9,865 bases of DNA, taken from NCBI GenBank assembly GCA_012513545.1, contig JAAZCB010000066.1, forward strand, positions 1 to 9,865. Direction: 5' to 3'. Source of the DNA: Clostridiaceae bacterium (lineage in GTDB: Bacteria > Bacillota_A > Clostridia > Acetivibrionales > Acetivibrionaceae). Under the pieces are notes generated by a model. That model was not told the origin of the DNA and ran no database searches. It saw only the letters and a program-made list of their open reading frames with translations. Below are positions 1 to 7,724 of this stretch, piece by piece (within the stretch, counting starts at the first letter, position 1; every line of letters starts with the position of its first letter). The position numbers were made by a program, and so were the translations under genes.

Positions 1-1627
1 CATTGTAGAAAATTCCACCCTGCAGGACTATTTTACCTCCTGCCTTGAGAGCATCTTTTATTTTAAAGACCTTATCAAGAGCATTCCTGACTACCGAGTA
101 GCACAGACCTGCAATGATATCCTGTTTCGAACTGCCTTCCTTTTGGGCCTGCTTTATTTTTGAATTCATAAATACTGTGCAGCGGGTTCCAAGGTCTATA
201 GGATTTTTACTTTCAATAGCCAGCTTGCAGAATTCTTCAAGTTTTAAACCAAGTGTTCCTGCAAATGTCTCTAGAAAGCTTCCGCAGCCGGACGAACATG
301 CTTCGTTCAGCATTATTTTATCTATTCTGTTGTTTTTTATTTTAATATATTTCATGTCCTGGCCACCAATATCTATGATGGTTTCAACATCCTCTGCGAA
401 ATGGCGGGCAGCTCTGTAATGTGCAATAGTTTCAACATCACTGAGGTCAATTCTTAATGCCTTTTTTATGAGTGCTTCACCATAGCCGGTAATGGCAGAT
501 TTAACAACAACTGAGTCTTGAGGCATTTCTGAATTAAGTTTTTTTAGAAGCCCTAATACTGTCTCAAGGCTGTTGCCCACATTGTTTTCGTACAGGGAAT
601 ACACTATTTCTCCTTTTAAATTTATCAAAACCAGCTTGCTTGTAGTTGAACCGGCATCTATACCTAATATGTATCTGCCTGTAGCTTTATCGAAACCTGA
701 TCGAGGTATTGTGCATTCAGAGTGTCTTTTTCTGAATTCCTGCAAATGTTTTTCACTGGCAAATAGATGGGGCAAAGTACTATTACTTATACTCTCAGGA
801 ACATTCAACAATTCCAGTTTATCCAATAATTCCTTAGGGGACATTGAAGGGCTTGATTTGGAGGCTGATGCAGCACCCCGGGCGTTGATAAGGTGCGCAT
901 CCATGATATCAACTGTTTTATTGATTTGAAGACTCGGGTGATGTATGAATGCTTTTTTCAATTCTGAAAGGTATTGGAAAGGACCACCGGCAAAAGCAAT
1001 GTTTCCTCGTATTTTCCTCCCACAGGCCAGAGTTCCTACAGCTTGATGTGCAACAGCCTGGAAAATAGCTGCTGCAATATCTTCCTTTCTGGCACCTTCA
1101 CTCAATAGATTGTTAATATCCGTTTTTGCAAAGACCCCGCATCGTGCAGCAATTGTGTGTTTTACACTGGACTTTTTTGATAATTCGTTTAAGCCTGCGG
1201 CGTCTGTGTTTAAGGTGCCAGCCATTTGATCAATAAATACCCCGGTACCCCCGGCACAGGCACCATTCATTCTATAATCAGGCATTTTGCCAAGATATAT
1301 AATTTTAGAGTCCTCGCCGCCTATCTCGATTACTACATCAGTATGGGGGGCGGTTTCTTCTATTGCTTTTTTACAGGCAAATACCTCATGTATGAAGTGG
1401 ACAGACATTATCCGGGCAATGTCAATACTACCTGAACCGGTAAATGTCAAGTGGAATTTTGAATCCTTATGGCCTGAAACGATGCTTTTTAACAGATCAT
1501 AAACAGTTTTTCTTATCTCGAGCATATGCCTTCTATAAACATTAAAAATAGTGGAACCATTACTGTTTTGTGCAATTATTTTTATTGTAGCGGCTCCAAT
1601 ATCCACACCAATAAATACTTCGCTCAT
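1..1627 (-). CDS. BadF/BadG/HgdC-type activase with two tandem ATPase domains, 3' end beyond the window (PlsA-like candidate)
   Basis: The first 542 residues are visible in one uninterrupted minus-strand frame; the rest lies left of base 1. Two ASKHA-fold ATPase modules of the 2-hydroxyacyl-CoA dehydratase activator family follow each other. Module 1 (about 1-250) starts with the phosphate loop VDIGAATIK (8-16) and has EIGGEDSK (101-108), ACAGGTG (123-129) and RCGVF (162-166). Module 2 (about 318-542) has [10 protein letters not shown] (323-332), [11 protein letters not shown] (419-429), [11 protein letters not shown] (443-453) and RCTVF (482-486). In HgdC-like activators the cysteines of the last two motifs hold a [4Fe-4S] cluster at a dimer interface, and ATP hydrolysis drives low-potential electron transfer to a dehydratase or reductase partner. 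Both modules keep them (C124/C163 and C444 or C448/C483). Classical HgdC has one module of about 260 residues. Two in tandem are typical of proteins of about 1,400 residues that continue into DUF2229 and HgdB-like regions, including the clostridial plasmalogen synthase PlsA. The start at 1627 has GGTGAT 8 nt upstream and follows the glycosyltransferase gene by 34 bp. The family is certain; a lipid-ether role is inferred. Confidence 0.9.
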   Translation of the reverse strand, partial: MSEVFIGVDIGAATIKIIAQNSNGSTIFNVYRRHMLEIRKTVYDLLKSIVSGHKDSKFHLTFTGSGSIDIARIMSVHFIHEVFACKKAIEETAPHTDVVIEIGGEDSKIIYLGKMPDYRMNGACAGGTGVFIDQMAGTLNTDAAGLNELSKKSSVKHTIAARCGVFAKTDINNLLSEGARKEDIAAAIFQAVAHQAVGTLACGRKIRGNIAFAGGPFQYLSELKKAFIHHPSLQINKTVDIMDAHLINARGAASASKSSPSMSPKELLDKLELLNVPESISNSTLPHLFASEKHLQEFRKRHSECTIPRSGFDKATGRYILGIDAGSTTSKLVLINLKGEIVYSLYENNVGNSLETVLGLLKKLNSEMPQDSVVVKSAITGYGEALIKKALRIDLSDVETIAHYRAARHFAEDVETIIDIGGQDMKYIKIKNNRIDKIMLNEACSSGCGSFLETFAGTLGLKLEEFCKLAIESKNPIDLGTRCTVFMNSKIKQAQKEGSSKQDIIAGLCYSVVRNALDKVFKIKDALKAGGKIVLQGGIFYN

Positions 1628-1661
1628 GTGTTCATATCACCATATCTTTCTAAAGTCATAA

Positions 1662-2882
1662 TTACGTTTTTTCCAGGTAATCAGTAATTCTTAACAATAT
1701 TTCACCTATATCAGGTGAGTTTTTAATACTGTTTGACAGTTTGTCCAGGCTAAGCTCAACCTTTTTGCTGAATTTGCCTTCTTTATCCAGCAATAGGGTT
1801 ATAGCCTTTTCCAATTTCGTGGCATTGAATTTTCCGATACATATCCCGCAGTGCTTCTTCTCTAATATTTTTGAAGCAGTGAGCTGTTCAACCTGGCTTG
1901 GAATACAAATTTGAGGCACTTTAAACCAGATTGCTTCATAAATGCTGTTCAATCCACCGTGGTTTATAAATAAGCTTGCCTTCTTCAAGACTTCAAGCTG
2001 GTTTACAAACCTCACTGCCTTAATGTTGTCCGAATCCCTTATCTCAACATTTTCAAGGTTTCCCAGTGAGATAAGTATATTGGCTTTTTGACGGGCTAAC
2101 ACATTTAGTATTTCATTTAACTTACCTGACCTTATGCTGCCATTTTCAGCTATTGTACCTAATGACACATATATCAGGGGTACAGATGGATTCTTGAAGT
2201 CTACTTCTTGGCATGTATCGTTAAGGACTATTCTTTCGTTAATAGTTGGACGTGCAAAAATGAATTTTTTATTGAAAAATCTACTGCATGGCTGGAAGCA
2301 GTAGGGTGAAAGCAGAATGTTCAGGTCTTCTTCGTTTACAAAAGGATCTGTTAATTGAAACTGCTTGTATTTATAGGCTTTTTTTGCTTTCCTTCCTTCT
2401 GCTATCAATTTCCAGGTTTGGAATGGATGCTTAAGCATCAGAATTGTAATAGGAAAAAGCACCGGAAGGGTCGTAAGAAAAACCGCAGGATTTACTGCAA
2501 GGCTTGTGATAATGTTAATCGCTTTAATTTTCTTCGAGATTGCGGCATATTTGGCAAAACCAGCCATTGAGTCATGTATTATGAAATCCGGAGAAAGAGT
2601 ATTAGTTGCCGAAAGAGCTTCCTCGTACATGATGCTGTCTATTTTTAGTTTTGTTGAGTATATTTTAAGATAACTGTCAGCAATATCCGCTGTAAGATAA
2701 ATTTTCAGATCTATAGAATAGGGAATAAATATAGCGCCGATATATTCTGCCATTGGTCTGAACTTTTCATCAGAAAGGTAATATACAGTACAACCTTCTG
2801 AAATTAATCTCTTCAGCAGAGGAAGACTGCTGTTGACATGCCCGAATAAAGGAATACTGAAAAATATACAGGTTTTGTTCAT
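1662..2882 (-). CDS. GT1 family glycosyltransferase (MGT/YjiC-like)
   Basis: A 406-residue GT-B fold nucleotide-sugar glycosyltransferase, the usual length for the family. The N-terminal acceptor domain opens with a beta strand and the loop PLFGHVNSSLPLLKRL (11-26), whose His14 sits where GT1 enzymes keep the catalytic base. Asp103 lies in PDFIIHDSMAGFAKYAA (98-114), the position that supports that His in family members. The C-terminal donor domain carries YVSLGT (238-243) and the signature NHGGLNSIYEA (307-317), followed by IPSQVEQLTA (327-336). The last Glu-Gln pair matches the YjiC-type sugar-binding end of the motif. Members move a sugar from a UDP- or dTDP-sugar to a hydroxyl on macrolides, flavonoids, carotenoids (CrtX) or other lipophilic acceptors. 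There is no signal peptide; residues 125-151 are hydrophobic and may touch the membrane or a greasy acceptor. The start has GAGGT 5 nt upstream. It is the first gene of a minus-strand unit with the activase gene and is divergent from the radical SAM operon. Donor and acceptor cannot be read from sequence. Confidence 0.92.
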   Translation of the reverse strand: MNKTCIFFSIPLFGHVNSSLPLLKRLISEGCTVYYLSDEKFRPMAEYIGAIFIPYSIDLKIYLTADIADSYLKIYSTKLKIDSIMYEEALSATNTLSPDFIIHDSMAGFAKYAAISKKIKAINIITSLAVNPAVFLTTLPVLFPITILMLKHPFQTWKLIAEGRKAKKAYKYKQFQLTDPFVNEEDLNILLSPYCFQPCSRFFNKKFIFARPTINERIVLNDTCQEVDFKNPSVPLIYVSLGTIAENGSIRSGKLNEILNVLARQKANILISLGNLENVEIRDSDNIKAVRFVNQLEVLKKASLFINHGGLNSIYEAIWFKVPQICIPSQVEQLTASKILEKKHCGICIGKFNATKLEKAITLLLDKEGKFSKKVELSLDKLSNSIKNSPDIGEILLRITDYLEKT

Positions 2883-2906
2883 AGGTGACCTCGCTTTATT
2901 TGGAAA

Positions 2907-2922
2907 TGCAATAAATATTGCA
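2907..2922. promoter_or_regulatory. Perfect inverted repeat, possible operator
   Basis: TGCAATA-AA-TATTGCA: two perfect 7-bp arms with a 2-bp spacer, 24 bp upstream of the glycosyltransferase start codon and just downstream of the transcript start predicted from the minus-strand promoter. Size and symmetry suit a dimeric helix-turn-helix repressor, and the place suits a roadblock or occlusion operator. With only a 2-nt loop and AT-rich arms it is a poor RNA hairpin. The regulator is unknown and not encoded in the window. Confidence 0.35.
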
Positions 2923-2939
2923 ACAAAACAAGTGATTTA

Positions 2940-2967
2940 ATTATAGCAGATACCAAAGCTTTTTAAA
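2940..2967 (-). promoter_or_regulatory. Putative sigma-A promoter for the glycosyltransferase-activase unit
   Basis: On the minus strand a consensus -10 TATAAT (2945-2940) follows a weak -35 TTTAAA (2967-2962; 4 of 6 matches to TTGACA) at a 16-bp spacing. The transcript would start near 2933, giving a leader of about 50 nt that includes the inverted repeat at 2907-2922. AT-rich clostridial DNA produces such matches by chance, so this is a candidate only. Confidence 0.35.
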
Positions 2968-3018
2968 AGTGCATAAGATTTTATAAAAGGCAAGGGAGTT
3001 TTTGTTGCCTGGATATGT

Positions 3019-3047
3019 TTGATTTGTGTTATTGATTGAGTTATAAT
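3019..3047 (+). promoter_or_regulatory. Putative sigma-A promoter for the radical SAM operon
   Basis: TTGATT (3019-3024) and a perfect TATAAT (3042-3047) are separated by 17 bp, the ideal sigma-A spacing; the -35 matches 4 of 6 consensus bases. It points toward the gene at 3163 and would give a leader of about 110 nt. I see no riboswitch fold or terminator in that leader, and no cobalamin-box sequence despite three B12-dependent genes downstream. Confidence 0.45.
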
Positions 3048-3162
3048 AATTGCGTAATTGTTAATTGGAACAAAGTAAGGATTTGCAATTCGAAGAAGCA
3101 TTTGATAAAAGCGAGTCTGAAGCTTCAATAATAATACTAATAATTTAGCCGGGCGGGATAAA

Positions 3163-4521
3163 ATGAATATTCTTCTGATACTGCCAAAAGACAGAATATA
3201 CCATTATAGAGGTTTACTTAAAAACAATATCGGGTATGCACCATTAACCCTGACTACTCTTGCCGGGCTTGTTCCGGAGCATTTGAACGCCCATGTTGAT
3301 ATAGTAGATGAAGGAGTCCAAAAACCTTATTACGAAGCTTTTTATAACGATAAAAAGCATTATGATCTGGTGGGAATAACCTGCACAGCCTCCTCCTCAC
3401 CAAGGGCATATCAACTGGCAGTATATTTCAGAAAACAGGGCGTTTTTGTTGTGCTGGGGGGCTCCCATCCAACACTTGTGCCTGAGGAAGCAGCTCAGTA
3501 CGCCGATTCTGTTATTGTGGGCCCTGGTGAACTTACCTGGCCTCAGCTTCTGACAGACTATAAAAATGGAGAGACAAAAAAGTTTTACCATCACACAGGA
3601 ACTGATAAGTGCACACTTTCCATGCCTGTCCCAAGACGGGATATACAACCTAAGGGCCTATACATGCCTATTCCAACAATTATTGCAAACAGGGGATGCC
3701 GGAATAATTGCTCATTTTGTACTATAAACCATATCTACGGCTCTAAAAGCCTTTACAGGCCAATAGAGGAAGTAGTAAGTGAAATAAAGCAGCTTAAAAG
3801 CAGAAAACTCCTTTTTTTAGACCCAAGTCCCAATTCTGACAAGGAGTATGCCAAAAAGTTCTATGAAGCTTTGATTCCGCTTAAGGTCAAATGGATGGGA
3901 CTTTCAACCATGGATATTGTCTATGACCGTGAACTCTTTGATTTGATGGTTAGAAGCGGGTGTGACGGTGTGCTCGTAGGGCTTGAATCATTTACTCAGG
4001 CAAACAACGATGAATCTCTAAAAAAATTAAATGATGTTAAAAAGTATAAGGAAGTTGTAGAGATCTTTCACAAAAACAAAGTGCGCATACTCGGGCACTT
4101 CATAATTGGTTTTGACAATGATACAAAAGAAAGTATTGAAGAAATGCTTGATATTATAGACGATATAGGCATAGATTTGCCAAGGTTTACCGTCCTGACC
4201 CCTTTCCCGGGTACAAGGCTTTATGAGCGCATGAAAGAGGAAGGTCGTATAATTACTGACGACAGGGCGCTTTATGATACTGAAAATGTTGTGTTCAAGC
4301 CAAAGAATATGAGTCCTCTAGAGTTGCAGGAACTTTATCACAAGATAAAAAAGGAAGCTTACAGCAATAAGAGGATTTTTAAAAGGAGCTTTTCCACGCA
4401 GGGGAATAAAGTCTTGACCCTTGTTGCAAACGTTGGTTTCAGATTTTTACAAAATGATAATGTGCTTCTTGCATTATTTACCAACCTGGGATTGAAGGTT
4501 TATTCCAGAATTTTGGGATAA
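3163..4521 (+). CDS. Cobalamin-binding radical SAM enzyme 1
   Basis: A 452-residue class B radical SAM protein. Residues 1-150 form a Rossmann-like B12-binding domain with VGITCTASSS and the loop GGSHPT (99-104), then EEAAQYADSVIVGPGE, all usual for the family. There is no DxHxxG motif, so cobalamin would bind base-off without a protein histidine, as is common in B12-radical SAM enzymes. The radical SAM core follows, with C179-x3-C183-x2-C186 in RGCRNNCSFC for the [4Fe-4S] cluster that cleaves SAM. GLESF and FIIGFDNDT mark later strands of the barrel, and TPFPGTRLY (346-354) begins the C-terminal domain. Known relatives methylate unactivated carbons or rearrange rings (for example HpnP, BchE, OxsB); the substrate here is unknown. 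The last 40 or so residues are hydrophobic and may associate with membrane. It is the first gene of the plus-strand operon and the most divergent of the three paralogues. The ATG at 3163 has only a weak GGCGGG site 5 nt upstream. Confidence 0.93.
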   Translation: MNILLILPKDRIYHYRGLLKNNIGYAPLTLTTLAGLVPEHLNAHVDIVDEGVQKPYYEAFYNDKKHYDLVGITCTASSSPRAYQLAVYFRKQGVFVVLGGSHPTLVPEEAAQYADSVIVGPGELTWPQLLTDYKNGETKKFYHHTGTDKCTLSMPVPRRDIQPKGLYMPIPTIIANRGCRNNCSFCTINHIYGSKSLYRPIEEVVSEIKQLKSRKLLFLDPSPNSDKEYAKKFYEALIPLKVKWMGLSTMDIVYDRELFDLMVRSGCDGVLVGLESFTQANNDESLKKLNDVKKYKEVVEIFHKNKVRILGHFIIGFDNDTKESIEEMLDIIDDIGIDLPRFTVLTPFPGTRLYERMKEEGRIITDDRALYDTENVVFKPKNMSPLELQELYHKIKKEAYSNKRIFKRSFSTQGNKVLTLVANVGFRFLQNDNVLLALFTNLGLKVYSRILG

Positions 4522-4565
4522 GAGAGCTTTGGATAAAGTCCCCAATCAATAATACTAACGGCATT

Positions 4566-4569
4566 GGAG
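4566..4569 (+). promoter_or_regulatory. Ribosome binding site fixing the SDR start at 4576
   Basis: GGAG lies 6 nt before ATG 4576. An in-frame TTG at 4564 would extend the protein by four residues but overlaps this site and has no good site of its own, so ATG 4576 is preferred. Confidence 0.7.
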
Positions 4570-4575
4570 AAAATT

Positions 4576-5352
4576 ATGAAAGCACTTATACTTGGAGCCT
4601 CATCGGGATTTGGAAGAGAATTTGCATATCAGTTGGCGGTTAAAGGACACCAGCTTGTGCTATGTTCAATTGATGAACATGGCTTGAAGCTGGCACGTGA
4701 ACATATTATAAAGAATTATGGATGTGATGTGGAAATATATGCCGGAGACCTGACAAAAAAAGAGGTGGTCAGGGAAATAGTTAAAAGGTATTCAGAGTGT
4801 GACCTTGTCATAAATTCTGCCGGGTTTGGTGTTATTGGTGATGTCACAGAGATAAGCTGTGAAAAAGAGCAGGAAATGCTTGATTTGAACGTAAATGCCC
4901 TGTATTATCTGACAAAGATGTTTTCTATGATTATGATAGGCAGAAAGGCAGGGGGGATTATTAACGTGGCATCTACGGCATCCTACATCCCCATGCCGAA
5001 TTTTGGCATGTATGCTGCTACAAAGTCCTTTGTACTGAGTTATACCCTGTCAGTGTCAAAGGAGGCTGAGAAGTATGGGGTCAGGATTATGGCGGTTTGC
5101 CCCGGTCCTACAGAGACGAATTTTTTACCAAAAGAACAGTATGACAGGATCAGGAAAAAACTTTTCGACTTGCCTGTTTTGATGTCGCCGGAAAAAGTCG
5201 TTAAGAACACATTGATAAAATTCGAAAAAAGGAGTAGGGTATACATTCCCGGAGTTTTAAACAAAGTGATAAATTTTGTTGACAGGTTTTTACCGACTGA
5301 AGTCATTTTAAATACAATATATAAGCTGTACGGTTATATTAAGGAAAAGTAA
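4576..5352 (+). CDS. Short-chain dehydrogenase/reductase, DltE-like classical SDR
   Basis: A 258-residue NAD(P)-dependent oxidoreductase of normal classical-SDR length. Starting from ATG 4576, the cofactor loop GASSGFG is at 7-13, GDL near 57-59, the NSAG motif at 80-83, and the catalytic Ser133, Tyr146 and Lys150 (Y-A-A-T-K) are all present. CPGPTETNF follows the active site as in most SDRs. Such enzymes interconvert a carbonyl and a hydroxyl. The closest general type is the DltE/YqjQ group (COG0300), which includes keto-lipid and steroid-like reductases. The C-terminal 35 residues, after a conserved-looking YIPG, are hydrophobic with spaced basic residues and could form a membrane-apposed helix. 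It sits 54 bp after radical SAM gene 1 and 62 bp before the flavoprotein, which suggests consecutive redox steps on one molecule. The substrate cannot be inferred. Confidence 0.93.
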   Translation: MKALILGASSGFGREFAYQLAVKGHQLVLCSIDEHGLKLAREHIIKNYGCDVEIYAGDLTKKEVVREIVKRYSECDLVINSAGFGVIGDVTEISCEKEQEMLDLNVNALYYLTKMFSMIMIGRKAGGIINVASTASYIPMPNFGMYAATKSFVLSYTLSVSKEAEKYGVRIMAVCPGPTETNFLPKEQYDRIRKKLFDLPVLMSPEKVVKNTLIKFEKRSRVYIPGVLNKVINFVDRFLPTEVILNTIYKLYGYIKEK

Positions 5353-5403
5353 TTTTCCCCTGCTGATAAAAAAATATGCAATTAGGGTTGATACTCCCTT
5401 AAA

Positions 5404-5408
5404 AGGTG
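5404..5408 (+). promoter_or_regulatory. Ribosome binding site fixing the flavoprotein start at 5415
   Basis: AGGTG lies 6 nt before ATG 5415. An in-frame GTG at 5406 would add three residues but overlaps this site and lacks its own, so ATG 5415 is the better start. Confidence 0.6.
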
Positions 5409-5414
5409 TGGAAA

Positions 5415-6911
5415 ATGAAAAAGAAGATAATTATTATCGGAGCAGGTGCTGCAGGACTTTCAGCAGGCTGCTATGGGCAGATGAACGGCTATGAGACATA
5501 TATTTTTGAGGCGAATGGAGGTCCGGGAGGGCTTTGTACTTCCTGGAAAAGAGGAGACTACCTTTTTGAGTCCTGTATTTACTGGCTTTTTGGCACAAGC
5601 CCTCATAATAGCCTGAATACTTTGTGGAATGAGCTTGGAGTGGCAACGGGCTGCAAGTTTATAGGCCATGATGAGTTTATCAGGCTGGAATGGCCTGATG
5701 GTAGAAGGTTCAGAGTTTTTGCAAACCTGGACAAGTTGACGGAAGAAATGAAGAAATATGCACCTGAGGATAAGGACGTCATTGATAGGATGAGCAGGGA
5801 AGCTAAGAGGATATCACGCTTTAATGTATATATGGAAAAGCCTTCGGAGCTTTTTAACCTCCTCGATGCCGGAAAGTTTTTAGGTCAGAACCTTCCTTTT
5901 CTGGATATAATCCTCAAGTATAAGAATATGCCAGTTGAAAAGTTTGTCACATTATTTAAAAGCCAGTTTTTAAGAGAGGCAATAGTAGGGCTTATGAGTT
6001 TTCTTCCTAGATACCCTGCCCTTTACATATTGATGATTTTCGGGAATATGCACACAGGGAATGCAAACTACCCGTCGGGAGGTTCTATAGGGGTGGCAAG
6101 TGCGGTGGAGAGAAGATATTTGAAATTGGGTGGGAATATAAGTTACAATACAAAGGTTGAAACTATATTGGTGAAGGACAACAAGGCTGTTGGAGTAAGA
6201 CTTGCCGATGGACAGGAACATAATGCGGATATTATTATTTCGGCTGCTGACGGATATAACACTATTTTTAAAATGTTGGACGGAAAATATATATCCAAAA
6301 AGCTTGAAAGACAGTACAAGACTCTGCCCATATTTCACAGTTACATGCAGGTATCTTTCGGTATTTCACAGGATTTATCCGAGGAGCCGAGGTTCATAGT
6401 GCATAAGCTTGAAGAACCTCTTATTGCAGGCAACCAGAAAATAAAGGACATCAGGATAAGGCATTACTGCTTTGATGCCTCTTTTGCACCACCTGGAAAA
6501 ACATCTCTGGTTGTGACCTTTGCTTGTGAATATGACTATTGGAATAATCTATACAGTGATTATAAGACCTACGTGTGTGAAAAGGAAATAATAAAAGACA
6601 GAATACTGACTGAATTGTGCAAGCGGTTTCCTGGAATTGATAAAAAAATAGAAGCATATGACATTGCAACACCTAAAACCTTTGAAAGGTTTTCAGGAAA
6701 CAGGAAAGGTTCGGCAGAAGGCTGGTATGTCAACGATAAAACGGTAGACACAAGTTTTGAGCATTCACTAAAAGGTCTTGCAAATTTCCATATGGCAGGG
6801 CATTGGGTGGAAATAAGCGGAGGAATTCCTTTTGCAGCATTATCGGGAAGAAATGCAATCCAAAGGATATGTCACAAGGATAAAAAGAAATTTTGCAGTT
6901 GTACTCCATAG
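5415..6911 (+). CDS. CrtI/phytoene desaturase-like FAD-dependent oxidoreductase (COG1233)
   Basis: A 498-residue flavoprotein, standard length for CrtI/CrtISO/RetSat-type enzymes. The FAD Rossmann motif GAGAAG is at 9-14 with the ribose-binding Glu32, followed by GGPGGLCTSWKRGDYLFE (35-52), the typical second part of the nucleotide-binding region. The C-terminal signature AGHWVE (461-466) and GGIPFAALSGRNA (469-481) closes the FAD site. Family members desaturate, saturate or cis-trans isomerise long hydrophobic polyene or isoprenoid chains and work as peripheral membrane proteins. Here GHW and GGIP replace the more usual GQW and GGGxP variants, and the middle of the protein is poorly conserved against textbook CrtI. 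Carotenoid activity should therefore not be assumed, and no phytoene synthase is present. The short tail after the signature ends in KKKFCSCTP, basic and cysteine-containing. Its place between the SDR and the membrane protein fits a membrane-bound pathway. Confidence 0.9.
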   Translation: MKKKIIIIGAGAAGLSAGCYGQMNGYETYIFEANGGPGGLCTSWKRGDYLFESCIYWLFGTSPHNSLNTLWNELGVATGCKFIGHDEFIRLEWPDGRRFRVFANLDKLTEEMKKYAPEDKDVIDRMSREAKRISRFNVYMEKPSELFNLLDAGKFLGQNLPFLDIILKYKNMPVEKFVTLFKSQFLREAIVGLMSFLPRYPALYILMIFGNMHTGNANYPSGGSIGVASAVERRYLKLGGNISYNTKVETILVKDNKAVGVRLADGQEHNADIIISAADGYNTIFKMLDGKYISKKLERQYKTLPIFHSYMQVSFGISQDLSEEPRFIVHKLEEPLIAGNQKIKDIRIRHYCFDASFAPPGKTSLVVTFACEYDYWNNLYSDYKTYVCEKEIIKDRILTELCKRFPGIDKKIEAYDIATPKTFERFSGNRKGSAEGWYVNDKTVDTSFEHSLKGLANFHMAGHWVEISGGIPFAALSGRNAIQRICHKDKKKFCSCTP

Positions 6912-7010
6912 AGAGCGAAATACAGGTGATTGAGGCTCTGAAGGGCAGAAAAGGCAGGCTGTGGAAAAAAAACAGCATATTTGCAATTTTGCCTGCACTA
7001 ACTACAGGAT

Positions 7011-7017
7011 GAGGGTG
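7011..7017 (+). promoter_or_regulatory. Ribosome binding site supporting the GTG start at 7026
   Basis: GAGGGTG ends 8 nt before GTG 7026. The ATG at 7009 that overlaps it reads only four codons to a stop, and the first in-frame ATG is about 40 codons into the protein, past the first membrane span. GTG is therefore the likely start. Confidence 0.55.
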
Positions 7018-7025
7018 AAATAAAA

Positions 7026-7697
7026 GTGAGGAAATTTTTTAGTATTTATCAATATGTGACACCATTGGTACTTTTCCCGATAGTCTATTATATATGGCTC
7101 AAAAGCTTTGGAGATAATCACAGGTTTGTACTGTATGTATTGTCGATGCCCATTATTACTTCATATGTCATACCGGCACTTGGTACTAATGTTACAAAAC
7201 TGTGGGAGTTTAACACAAGGTTCAGACTGGGGAAATTCAGACCGCAGCATGGTTTTGTGTTCGGAACGGCAACAAGCCTGATTGCCTTTTTGTGTGTTGA
7301 CCGTATACCGGGAGAGTTTGGTGTTTTCGAGGTTCTGCGGTCAGGGTTTATAATGGCTTCGGTATTAGCTTTCTGGAACTGGCTCTACGACATATTTGCA
7401 ATCAAGTCGGGCTTTATGACGGTCTATAATAAACAGTATTATGAGGGGAAAGGGCCGGAAGCTATTGCAATGGATTATGCTCCAGTGTATTTTGGAGCTT
7501 TTGGACTGATTTACGGTATCGGGATAAGAATTGGACAATTTGCTTTTTTTGAAGCAATGCGCCCGGAACTGGTATTACCTTCGGTTATTTTATTTAATAT
7601 ACTTGCTTTGACGGTACCGACTGCTGTTTTCGTGTTATTTTCATATAAGAATAACGGTTATTCGGGGGTAGCACCTTATAAAGACATCAGTATGTAA
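7026..7697 (+). CDS. Unrecognised integral membrane protein, about six membrane spans
   Basis: A 223-residue hydrophobic protein that I do not recognise. Likely membrane segments by eye are 8-25, 33-55, 76-92, 101-121, 153-176 and 183-206, with a short polar C-terminus; there is no cleavable signal peptide. Polar and charged residues stand next to or inside spans: RPQHG (72-76), the aromatic-acidic stretch FWNWLYD (116-122) and a loop at about 134-150 with several Tyr, Lys and Glu. Such residues would suit a membrane enzyme acting on a lipid-like substrate, or a small transporter. There is no HxxxH, HxxHH, DxxD-type prenyltransferase or ATP-binding motif to settle it. It lies 114 bp after the flavoprotein gene and 27 bp before radical SAM gene 2, inside the operon. 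The start is GTG. The coding call is strong because of length, composition and operon position; the function is unknown. Confidence 0.85.
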   Translation: MRKFFSIYQYVTPLVLFPIVYYIWLKSFGDNHRFVLYVLSMPIITSYVIPALGTNVTKLWEFNTRFRLGKFRPQHGFVFGTATSLIAFLCVDRIPGEFGVFEVLRSGFIMASVLAFWNWLYDIFAIKSGFMTVYNKQYYEGKGPEAIAMDYAPVYFGAFGLIYGIGIRIGQFAFFEAMRPELVLPSVILFNILALTVPTAVFVLFSYKNNGYSGVAPYKDISM

Positions 7698-7724
7698 GTG
7701 TTGATAGTATGATGGGAGACAGAA

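Noticed and set aside
114..929. Plus-strand open frames at 114-419 and 573-929
   Set aside because: They lie opposite the clear minus-strand double-ATPase gene, have no family features, and are shadows of its coding sequence.
1226..1502. Two overlapping plus-strand open frames of about 70 codons
   Set aside because: They are antisense to conserved motifs of the activase gene, with no ribosome binding site or recognisable protein.
2937..3128. 63-codon minus-strand open frame in the divergent intergenic region
   Set aside because: It covers the predicted promoters, its composition is low-complexity and Ile/Thr-rich, and no ribosome binding site precedes it.
3130..4558. 11-bp exact repeat AATAATACTAA at 3130-3140 and 4548-4558, each about 20 bp before a start codon
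   Set aside because: It is AT-only apart from one base and absent before the other operon genes, so chance in AT-rich leaders is the simpler explanation.
5384..5402. AGGG...CCCT inverted repeat in the SDR-flavoprotein gap, considered as a terminator
   Set aside because: The stem is only 4 bp with an 8-nt loop and there is no T-tract after it.
5415..6911. Calling the flavoprotein phytoene desaturase (crtI)
   Set aside because: Only the FAD-binding signatures are shared; no carotenoid genes are nearby, so the specific name is not supported.
6954..6996. GCAGGC/GCCTGC arms in the gap before the membrane protein gene, considered as a terminator or attenuator
   Set aside because: The arms are 6 bp with a loop of about 31 nt and no U-run follows; downstream genes continue in the same direction.
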